Shown: positions 25,201 to 36,025 of the stretch, piece by piece
Layout of the letters: every line of letters starts with the position of its first letter
Position numbering within the stretch: the stretch's first letter is position 1
NCBI RefSeq assembly: GCF_000002985.6
Contig: NC_003283.11
Location: forward strand, 11,718,001 to 11,782,000
From: Caenorhabditis elegans
Lineage: Eukaryota; Nematoda; Chromadorea; Rhabditida; Rhabditidae
Direction of reading: 5' to 3'
Length of the DNA: 64,000 bases
Notes under the pieces: model-generated
Databases searched by the model: none
The model's input: only the letters and a program-made list of their open reading frames with translations
Told to the model about the DNA's origin: nothing
Program-made: the position numbers and the translations under genes

Positions 25201-28200
25201 GATATTTATATTGAGAGAAGAAGATCTGGATCAAATCCAAGAAGAGATTCACATGTTTCTTTTGAAACATTAGAAGCTCCGCCTAAACCACCAAGAAGAT
25301 CAAAATATGATGAACATATTCGAATTGGAGATCCAATTGCCACATCTACTCCAATGACAACAATCGAAAGAAAACAGACAAGAGAAGAAAGAGTTTCAAC
25401 TGAAAGTGGTCAATCTAGTAGGAAAAGTACAAGAAGTTCTCGTCCTCCAGATATAAATATCATTGAGTGTGAAACCTTCCTCAAAGAAACACGTTCTCCG
25501 GCAAGAACTCCAGCTACTCCAATTGTAGTTATCAATCAGACTCCATCTTCACGAAGAAGTTCACAAGATTTGCTCGGCGAGCCAGGGCAAAGACGCCGAA
25601 AGAGCACAGTAACAGATATTGATTGGTATGCTGCATTTAATATGAAGGTTAGTTGGTTAAACCGGTTGTATAGAGGATTATTGACGCAATTTATTCGCAA
25701 TTCCAAAAAAACGGTTATTATTTTGTGTCACTTTCGTTTCTCAAAGTTCTACATTTATAAAATGGTGTTCGATATTTCTAAAATAGTTAAAATATTCAAA
25801 AGAAAAAAGAAAAAGAAAGTGAGTATTTTTTAATAATTTAATTTATAAACGAGTTTTAAACATTTTCAGGATCCATCTTCACCAACTAAAATTGCTCGTC
25901 CTTCATTTGCTTCTCATAATGAAGAGAGAAAAGCTTCGAGAGATCTCAGAAGACGTGCTTCAGATTCTTCCATGATTGGAATTCCACCAGCAGATATCGA
26001 TTTAAATCAGATTTTTCTGTGTACAGTCCCACCGGAAATCAAGAAAGATGAAAAGTGTCAATGCAATGCTTGTCGATTAATTCGAATGTCTGAAGCTGAG
26101 AGAGCAGTTCGAATTGAGAGATCGGGTCGGTCAAGGCAGAGTAGATCATTTACCAGAACCACTGAATTTGTAAGCTATGCAAACCTAAAAAATCTGGGCA
26201 GACGGTTAAAAGTTCAAATTATTGTCTTTACCATGGCATTTGTTCAATGATAATCGTTTTAAAATTGAAATTATTTTTGGCACAGTTATTATTATTTGTC
26301 GATTGAGTGTCGTTTTGATCATAAAATCAGGTTTAAATTCTTAATTTTCTAAACGTAAACAATTTGCCAAAGTTTGTGTTTTAGATGCAATACTAATAGA
26401 GAGTGCAAGTCTAATAGAAATACCATATTAATAGAAAAAGCACGGTAAACTTGAAAATCAAAGTTTAACTTGTACTAAAAGGCATATTAATTTTTTACAA
26501 AAGATCCTATCAGAAAATAACATTCTTCATTTTTCAGGAAACTCGTTCCAGTACACTTCCATCAAGACACCGAACTGCTCCAGTTGACATTGAACTTGAA
26601 GATATTTTCAATCCAAAGCCATTCTCCCATCCATCTGCCAATTCGAAGCCTCCGACACCTCCAAATCGTCGTCGTCATCCTCCATCTGCTTCAGTTGCAC
26701 ATTCACAATCATCCTTCGTTGATGAGTCACCGTCGCAACATTTTGTCACAACTACTATCGATCGTAACCAGGTGACACCGGTGACTACTACCACAACTAA
26801 CATGAGGGAATCAGGTCCTCTGTTGCATGAAAATTCTCACAATCAGTTGCTTTCATCTTCTGATAACTGGGTTGCACAGATGATGAACGATGCTAGTGAA
26901 TGGGAAAATAATGTTTCTAGTCGAAAATCTTCAATATTATCAACTTCTTCAACATCAGCTAGAAAGGCTTCAGTTGCCAGGAGAATTAGTGTAGATGAAT
27001 TGACAAAACCCGAGAAAAGAAAGTCTCGTCAAGCTGTTCCTCTTCCACCATCTGATGTTAGTATTGATGATATTTTCACTGCATTGACACCAAGAAAAGA
27101 AGAAGTTCAATCAGAAAGAAAAACATTCATAGTGACACGAAAACAGAGAGCACAGGACGTTGATGCTATCGATTTTGAAAAAGATCGTGAAACACCAATA
27201 GCTCCCCCAAGAAGTGGAAAACGAAAAAGTGATGCAACTGAAAATCAGCCAGAAATTACTTTGGAACTGGATGTTGAAAAACACGAGATTGATTCTTCAA
27301 AAGTTTCCACTTCTACTATTAATTTGAATGACGAAAGTATGGAAACACGGAACACGAATGATTCAAAAGACTCATTCGATGATGAAGTCAACCCAAGAAA
27401 TCAACGTTTAGTCGTTGAGATACCATTTTCTGAACCAAGAGTCACATCAACTGCTACAATTCAACTAGAATCTTCGGATGTCGCTGGAGAAAACTCTGAA
27501 AACAAGAGACCTGTCATTTCAATGAGATCCAAATCAGAAATTGCCAAGAAGGAGAAAGATGCTCAACGATCTGGTTTTGTTATTATCCCTCACTCTAAAG
27601 AACATATTCTTGATGAATCCAATATTTCGATGGACGATGTGTTCAACACAACTCCGCATGATCAATGTCGAGTCCCGGATATTGATGCAGATTCATCTAA
27701 GCACACATCTTCTGATTCGAGAGAAGTTTCAACTGTCACTATCAATTTGGACAATGTTTTCCCTACGGAAGAGCCAAAGCTTGTAGCGAAAGATAACTGT
27801 GAAATAGAAGCGGAGGAAGAACGGATAGGAAAGCGAATTAAGCAATTTGAACGCACAACTGGTGAACAAGAAATTTCGAAAAATTCTGAGCCAACTGAAG
27901 ATGAGATGCCTGATGAGAAAGACCACAGAACATCAGCAGTCAGTATTGATTTGGATAAAGTGTTTGTTCAAGGAACTGCTAAAAAGCCTGAAAATGATGA
28001 ATTCGACGAAAAGATAAAAAGAGGAATTGCTGAGTTTGAACGGTCAAAGCAAGAGAAAGAAGTGCAAAGATCTGGTGTAGCTGAAACTTCTCACTCTGGC
28101 AAGCACATTTTTGATGAATCTAATATCTCAATGGATGATGTGTTCAATACATCCCAGAAGTATAAATCAGATGAGAAGTTATCTACGCCAGAAAGGACAG

Positions 28201-31200
28201 TGGAGCCCGAGGTTTCGACGGCTACTATGAATTTAGATAACATCATTTCTGCATCGGGAATTGCAACAAGGGAGGAAAACACCAACGTACTCGAAGAAGA
28301 GGAAAGAATTCAGAAGCGAGTCGAAGAATTCAAGAAAACTACAGAAAACCTGGAAATCCAAAAAGAAGTTGTGTTAACCAAAGAAGAAGTTGACAATTCT
28401 GATGTGAAAGAACATAGAACATCTGCTGTCAACATTGATTTGGAAAAGGTTTTCATTCACGGATCGTCCAAAAAGCCTAAAAATGACGATGAGAAGATAA
28501 GACGTGGAATAGCTGAGTTTGAAAGAACAAAACAAGAGAAAGAAGCTCAACGATCTACTGTAATTGAGACCTCTCAATCTAACAGTCGCATTTTCGAAGA
28601 ATCGAGTATTTCGATGGACGATGTATTCAATAACTCTTTGCACAATGAAAGCCAAGTATCTGAAATTACAGAGGCTTCTGATCCATCTGACCTAGTTTTA
28701 ACTTCTACTACTTTCCATAACGTCATTGAAGAAAAAATCGATGATGATGTAACAAAGACCGACAGTAATGTCGAAGAGGAGAAGGAGCAAGTTCGGTTAA
28801 GAATTGATGAATTCAAAAGACCAACAGAAGAGCAAAATCTCCAAAAAGAATTTGAATTGACTAAAAAAGAAGAAGAATATTCTGTGAAGATGGAAAACAG
28901 AACATCCGCAGTCAGTATCGATTTGGACAAAGTTTTTGATCAAAGCTCCAAAGAAACAACTGTAAGCAATGAAACTGACGAAAAGATAAAAAGAGGAATT
29001 GCTGAGTTTGAACGGTCAAAGCAAGAGAAAGAAGTGCAAAGATCTGGTGTAGCTGAAACTTCTCACTCTGGCAAGCACATTTTTGATGAATCTAATATCT
29101 CAATGGATGATGTGTTCAATACATCCCAGAAGTATAAATCAGATGAGAAGTTATCTTCGCCAGAAAGGACAGTGGAGCCCGAGGTTTCGACGGCTACTAT
29201 GAATTTAGATAACATCATTTTTGCATCGGGAATTGCAACAAGGGAGGAAAACACCGACGTACTCGAAGAAGAGGAAAGAATTCAGAAGCGAGTCGAAGAA
29301 TTCAAGAAAACTACAGAAAACCTGGAAATCCAAAAAGAAGTTGTGTTAACCAAAGAAGAAGTTGACAATTCTGATGTGAAAGAACATAGAACATCTGCTG
29401 TCAACATTGATCTGGACGATGTCTTCATTCAAAGATCTTCTAAACATCCTGAAAATGACGAAGACGATGAGAAGATAAGACGCGGAATAGCTGAGTTTGA
29501 AAGAACAAAACAAGAGAAAGAAGCTCAACGATCTGCTGTAATTGAGACCTCTCAATCCAACAAGCACATTTTTGACAAATCAAACATTTCGATGGATGAA
29601 GTATTCAACGAATCGCAAAATGGCCAGAAAGATTCGAGTAATATTGATATGAAGGAAACTGATATGCCAGAAAAAGAAAGAGATGACCAGAGATATGTAG
29701 ATGTGCACAGGGACAAGAAACCTTTCGAAAATGGAGAATTTGAACCAACGTTTAACGGCTCTAAAATATCGAATGAGCCGAAACAAATTTCAATCACAAC
29801 TATCAATTTGGACAATGTTTTTCCTACGGAAGAGCCAAAGCTTGTAGCGGAAGATAACTGTGAAATAGAAGCGGAGGAAGAACGGATAAGAAAACGAATT
29901 AAGCAATTTGAACGCACAACTGGTGAACAAGAAATTTTGAAAAATTCTGAGCCAGCTGAAGATGAAACGTCTGATGAGAAAAAACACAGAACAGCAGCAG
30001 TCAGTATTGATTTGGATAAAGTGTTTGTTCAAGGAACTGCTAAAAAGCCTGAAAATGATGAATTCGACGAAAAGATAAAAAGAGGAATTGCTGAGTTTGA
30101 ACGGTCAAAGCAAGAGAAAGAAGTGCAAAGATCTGGTGTAGCTGAAACTTCTCACTCTAGCAAGCACATTTTCGATGAATCTAATATCTCAATGGATGAT
30201 GTGTTCAATACATCCCAGAAGTATAAATCAGATGAGAAGTTATCTACGCCAGAAAGGACAGTGGAGCCCGAGGTTTCGACGGCTACTATGAATTTAGATA
30301 ACATCATTTTTGCATCGGGAATTGCAACAAGGGAGAAAAACACCGACGTACTCGAAGAAGAGGAAAGAATTCAGAAGCGAGTCGAAGAATTCAAGAAAAC
30401 TACAGAAAACCTGGAAATCCAAAAAGAAGTTGTGTTAACCAAAGAAGAAGGTGACAATTCTGATGTGAAAGATCATAAAGCATCTGCTGTCAACATTGAT
30501 TTGGACGATGTTTTCATTCAAAGATCTTCTAAACATCCTGAAAATGACGAAGACGATGAGAAGATAAGACGCGGAATAGCTGAGTTTGAAAGAACAAAAC
30601 AAGAGAAAGAAGCTCAAAGATCTACTGTAATCGAAACTCAATACTCTAGCAAGGACATGTTTAATGAATCTGATATTTCACTGGATGTTGTGTTCAATAC
30701 ATCCCAGAAGGATAAATCAGATGAGAAGTTATCTTCGCCAGAAAGGACAGTGGAACCCGAGGTTTCGACGGCTACTGTGAATTTGGATAACATGGTTGCA
30801 CTGTCTAAGGAAAGAAGGAAAGAAAACAACGAAACACAAGAAGAAGAGGAACAAATCCAGAAGAGAGTTGAGGAATTTAAAGAAAGTACGGAGGAGCAGA
30901 AAATCCAGAAATCTATTGAGTTAACGAAAGAAGAATGCACCTCTGATGAGAAAGAACTCAAAACCTATTCTGGAAGTATTGATTTGGATAAGGTCTTCAT
31001 TCAAGGATCTTCTAAAAAGCCTAGAAATGATGAATCCGATGAAAGGATCAACAGAGGAATTGCTGAGTTTGAAAGAACGAAGCAAGAGAAAGAAGCCCAA
31101 CGATCTGTTGTAGTTGAGACTTCTCCATCCAACAAGCACATTTCAGATGAATCGAGCATTTCAATGGATGAAATCTTCAGCAGGTCCCAAGACAACAAAA

Positions 31201-33844
31201 GTACTTCTAATTTTGAAAAGTCAGGTTCAATACCAATTATAGTCCTGCCTGGAGAAGAAAAAGAAGTAGCATCTGCTAGTATCAATTTGAATGGTGTATT
31301 TTTGGAAGGAAAACAGAAGACATCCACTGATTACGGGAGAGAAAAGGTCAATAAGGTTCAAGAGAATAGCGGATCTTATTCTACTCGGCATGCTATGGAT
31401 GGTGCTAGCATATCTTTGGATGATATTTTCAATACTTCATCAACTTCACAAAAGACTGAAACTGACAAAATTGATAACTCTCAAGAATTTCCTCAACTTT
31501 CCAAACCAGTTCTCAAATCTTCGATTTCTCTGGATGACTTATTCAACAACACTTCAGGAATTGAAAAGACTACATCCGAGAAGACAACAACTACAACTAC
31601 CACTAGAACTGAAACAACAACTGACACTTATTCAAAGCGGTCAACATCAACTCTTGTTGATCGTTTTGGATATGAAACTGCCACACCTCCAGCCATTTCA
31701 ATCGCAGCCATATCTTTTGATCAACCATCTTCTTCTTCGCCCCAAGCTTTTCCTCGTAGTAAACATCAGAATCTTTCTTCTCTAACAGTTCCAGGAAAAT
31801 GGAATGAGTCAATGATGTCAAATACATCAACAATAAGTCTAGATGATTCATTCAATAATTCATTTTCAAAATCTAACACTTCACAAGTATACGAACCAAG
31901 AATGAGAAAACCATTGACTCTTCCTGTTGATAATTGGATTGATAATTTGGTATCAGAAGCAACAAATGAAGCCACCAAAGAAGCACCGAAAACTCCAAAA
32001 AGTGACACTCTCAACTATTTCCGATCACCAACAAGAATAAGTCAAGAGATTAAATATGAATGGGTAGCTGATATGATTGGAGATATTGATAGAAAAAACA
32101 AAGGAGGACATCAATCAGAAGAGGAACATCTCCAGAAACATGATAGCACATGGGTATCAAGTGTCGTGTATCGACCAACATTAGAAACAAGTGCATATAC
32201 TTTACGATCAAGTCAACTCAACACAGACTGCAAAATGGAAATTGATTTAGAAAATGTATTTGATGAATGTTTAATGGGAAAGAAAAAAGATGATGAACAT
32301 TGTGAATGCTCAGCTTGTCGACTCACAGAACAAGAGTTGGAAGAGATCAAAAAGAGAAAGGTGAGTAGTTTGGGAATTGTTTACTTTTACCGCTGACAAT
32401 ATCAGTTTTGGAATAAGTTTTTTTTTCAAAGGTTAAATTACATTTCAATTAATTCCAGATCGAGCTTGAAAACATGACAAGTGAGCAGAAAATTATTATC
32501 TCCGAACCATCAGATAGAAGAAAATCAGTAGACTTTTCGAACCCATCGCAAATTTCACTTAATGAAGTTTTCAGCCCTGAAGGTTTGTTTCAAAAATCTG
32601 AAAAACAGCATGCAACATTAATTTCAAAATTAATTTTTTAGTTCCTCTTCGTATCGAAACCGAACACGCCCCAGCACCTTCTACGTCATCACCTCCTCTT
32701 GAGTCAACTAGAATTTATTACCTTTCTCCAAAAGTATCTGAGACGGTTACAACAACTCATCAATGGAAAGATGCTGGTATTCCAATGGATGAAATCTTCA
32801 GTCCAGTATCGTCTACCGCAGATGGTAATCGTAGATTCTCAAACTTCTACGAAGACCGTAGTGGATGGGATACTATTGGAAGTGAAGATAGTGGAGTTAT
32901 GTCAGGTGGTGATAGAGGAAGAAGAAGATCAACAAGAATTACGGATCAAGTTATCGATGAAGCATTCCAAGGAATTTTCGATTCACAACCATCAACTTCT
33001 ACAGCTCATCCGAAGCCAGTGAGAACTGAGTGAGTTTTTAAAGAATTCTTTTTAAGGGCATTCTCTGTTAGATACACTTTACATTTAAAATGACTTCAGA
33101 ACTCATTATGACGATTACTACATTACTTCCCTTCAACAGGAAGATCTAGATGCAACTGATTCTGAAGTTGATGGAGAAAATCTGGATGTGAGCACATTTG
33201 TGGATGATATTTTAGGAAAGAGCATGGATGAGGCTGCATTTTTGAGTAGTACTAAATCACTCAGAGGTAAGAAACGTCTTCTAAGAATCAAACATTATAT
33301 TCTACTTTCAGAGCACACAGATACATCAATCGATCGAAAAAAGTCAGGGGAAAAAGTTCATTCATACTACCGAAATCGAACGGATACATCAATAGACAAA
33401 CGCTCAAAACCCGAAGTAATCACTGAAGATTTGGAGACGTCAGAACTACAAGATGAAATTATGAAATTAGTATTCGTAGAGCCATCAGTTTCTAAATCTG
33501 ATTCATCAGCTAACATCAAAGCTTCTCAAAACAAATCCACAACAAAACCATGTGACGAAGAGTTGCTGGAAATTGAAATCAAGTCAGAATACTTCCTTAT
33601 CAAAGGATCCTACTCACTTCTTATTCCAAAATCAGACCCTCTTGGAAAAATGTTACAAGTGAGCCTCTCTCTGCAATTGCTCGTCACTGTGTTTACGTAC
33701 TTTCAGAAACTCCGCGAGCAGAACGATTCATTGGCAACTCTTGATTTCTCACTTACAAGAAAGCTCAAAAAGTTATTAGTCAATTGTATTCGGGAAAAAG
33801 CAGGCAGCTTGGATATGGTATCTATGTCTTCGCAGTGTATGTAG
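22230..33844 (+). CDS. Giant acidic repeat protein with IxLDxVF motifs and CxCxxCRL modules
   Basis: I do not recognise this gene. Twelve exons join in frame: 22230-22388, 22850-22948, 23835-24104, 24149-24438, 24636-25647, 25870-26169, 26538-32360, 32459-32582, 32642-33029, 33100-33266, 33312-33658 and 33707-33844, giving 3,038 residues. The start is the first in-frame ATG (MMIAAPTSLSK). The protein is mostly hydrophilic and looks disordered: Ser/Arg-rich early, then acidic and Lys/Glu-rich. Exon 7 (5.8 kb) holds tandem repeats with three related cores (TATxNLDNxF, SxDLDKVF, SISMDDVFN) separated by helical stretches such as EEEERIQKRVEEFKKTTE and IRRGIAEFERTKQEKEAQRS. Two Cys modules, CQCNACRL (exon 6) and CECSACRL (end of exon 7), flank the array. 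The C-terminus (KSEYFLIKGSYSLLIPK, FSLTRKLKKLLVNCIREK) looks more folded. No signal peptide or membrane helix is seen. A scaffold or cytoskeletal role is a guess only. Confidence 0.88.
27745..31140 (+). repeat. Coding tandem repeats, ~160-200 residues per unit
   Basis: The 'SIDLDKVF' core recurs near 27945, 28430, 28915, 29405, 30005, 30495 and 30970, so at least seven units of about 480-600 bp are present. Some units are nearly identical at the DNA level: 28005-28426, 28977-29398 and 30063-30484. Others are diverged. This points to recent duplication on top of an older array. Confidence 0.9.
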
Positions 33845-34003
33845 ATTTTAAAAAATACGTTTAAAAATAAGATTTAAAAATCTAACAAGAATTCAATTGA
33901 ATTAAATAATCGATAAAATCGTAATTATATATTTTACGGGACTAATTTCTAACATTTTATAATTATCGGTCATAATTAATTTCTTATTTTCCCATTTTTA
34001 AAT

Positions 34004-36025
34004 ATGGGAAATACAATGATCAAAGTAACAAGACCGACTAGTTCTTGTAAGTTTTTCGATTGAATCCTGCCACAAATAATTCAGTTCAAATTAATTTTAG
34101 AACAACTACATATTTCATTGACTGAAAATTGTCACTACAAACAAAAAATCCCTTTAAAAATTCACATGTTTTACACATATTTTTAGATGAAGGACTCTCG
34201 TCTCGCGGTCAGAGTTTAATCGAGTCCATCGATCACGCTTCGGCTACATTTTTGAAGATGAACGTAGACAAATACGAACCAACACGCAATCCTAACGGAG
34301 TCGTTAACTTTTGCACTGCCGAGAATAACATTTGCACTCCGCTTTTAGAAGATCGGTTCAAACATCTTGAATTGTTTTTCCCAAACATCGAACATCTAGT
34401 GAGATATCCACCAGCTGGGGGATGGCCTGAAACTCGAAGAGTTCTTGTCAAATATTTCAAAGAGTTTATGGGTGCTGGAGTGACAATTGATGAGCTTGTA
34501 TTGACAGCTTCAACGAGAACTGGTTATGATGTTACAAGCTATTGCTTGTTTGAACAAGATGGTAAGAGAGAATGCAATAAAATTATTGTATGATGGGTTT
34601 TTGACAGACATTTTGTTGACCAATGGACCGATTTACACTGGTACCATTTCAAATGTGCAGGAAAAAGCTCAATGTCAAGTGGTGTGTGTAGAGGTATAAT
34701 ATGTCATTTGAAAAAATATAGAAATATTTAGTGACAGTTAGAATGTGCTTTAATTCCTAACTTGTTAGCGTAAAACCTAAAATATGTTCTCGATTATCTT
34801 CGAATCCATTTCACTTTTTTTTTTAATTTTCAGACTGATCTTTCCAACCCACGTCTTGATGTTAAAATGTATGAAGCAGAGTTGAATCGACAAATCGCCC
34901 TTGAGAATACAGTTTCTGGTGTAATTATTGTTAATCCACACAATCCTCTGGGTGTGACGTTCCCTCCTGAACAAGTCATCAGTCTGTGTAATTGGGCTTC
35001 CTCGAAAAACTTGAGAGTTGTGATTGACGAAGTTTTTGCAAACAGTGTCTTCGATAAATTGAATTCAAAGTTCCGACCATTCCTGTCTTATCGTCATCGT
35101 CTACACCGTCCTGATAGTGTCGCATGGTTATGGAGTGTTAGCAAGGATTTTGGACTTCCAGGACTCAAGTTTGCAGTGATACATACAACGAATGAAGGAC
35201 TTTGTCAAGCGGCAACAAAACTGCAAATGTACTATCCGTGCTCCCCATTCGTTCAAGATTTTGCTGTGAACTTATTGTCTGATTCAGGTAAAATAACTTC
35301 AATTTTGATTTAACATGTTTTACAAAAAACAAAAACTTGACGGGAAGTATAGTCTCTTATATTTTCAGAATGGCTACGAGAGTTCCATCGTGAAGTGAAC
35401 AAACGTATTTCAATCCACTATCGCTACACTTCTGATAATTTGAAACGTTTGGAAATCCCATTTATTCCAGCTCAAGCAGGAATATTTGTTTTTGCCGACT
35501 TCTCCAAGGTAGATCATTTGAACTTACAAAAATTTGATGATGATTCACTCTGATCAAAAATCGCTTACGTTTTACTTACTATGATTTTAGGGGAAAGAAG
35601 ACGAATTATATTCAATAATCATCTTAAACTTTTATAAACAAGTTTTAAAGTGATTTTGTGGTTCAAAGATTACATGAGCAGAATATAATAAATGTTAAAT
35701 CAGAAACAAAAAAATAAAGTGTAACTTTATCTATTTCGGTTTCAGTGGAAAAAAATAACTTTCAAGTGATTTTTTGTTTCAAAATACAACACGGATATCA
35801 TTTTAGCATCTTACTTCGTTGGATTCTGTAGGAGAACTTGCATTGTTTGAGCGTCTTGCTGAAGCAGGAGTAATGCTGACTCCGGGTGTTCATCAGAAAT
35901 GTCACGTGTTTGGATGGTTCCGCATTGTGTTTGCCTGCACGAAAGAAGAGCTTGAAGAAGGATTCAGAAGACTTTACATCCATTTGGGAAGTCAACTACA
36001 ACCCGTAGGAACTGTTGAATATTAA
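34004..36025 (+). CDS. ACC-synthase-like PLP-dependent aminotransferase (class I/II)
   Basis: Fold-type I PLP enzyme resembling 1-aminocyclopropane-1-carboxylate synthase and its animal relatives. The animal proteins generally do not make ethylene precursor, so the substrate is unknown. Exons 34004-34046, 34187-34561, 34608-34693, 34834-35287, 35369-35508 and 35807-36025 sum to 438 residues in frame. Visible motifs are YPPAGGWPETRRVLVKYF, the cofactor-loop region LVLTASTRTGYDV, NPHNPLGVTFP (PLP-binding Asn/Pro), VVIDEVFANSVF (Asp that pairs the pyridine nitrogen), WSVSKDFGLPGLKFAV (Schiff-base Lys in SKDFG) and FGWFRIVFACTKEELEEG (Arg for substrate carboxylate). All key residues appear intact. 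It starts only 160 bp after the giant repeat gene on the same strand, a spacing typical of worm operons. Cytosolic by lack of a signal sequence. Confidence 0.88.

Noticed and set aside
27662-32014. Series of 60-120-codon frames antisense to the giant repeat exon
   Set aside because: They are shadows of the acidic, codon-biased sense repeats. The same antisense peptides recur because the sense DNA repeats; none has a start context or domain.
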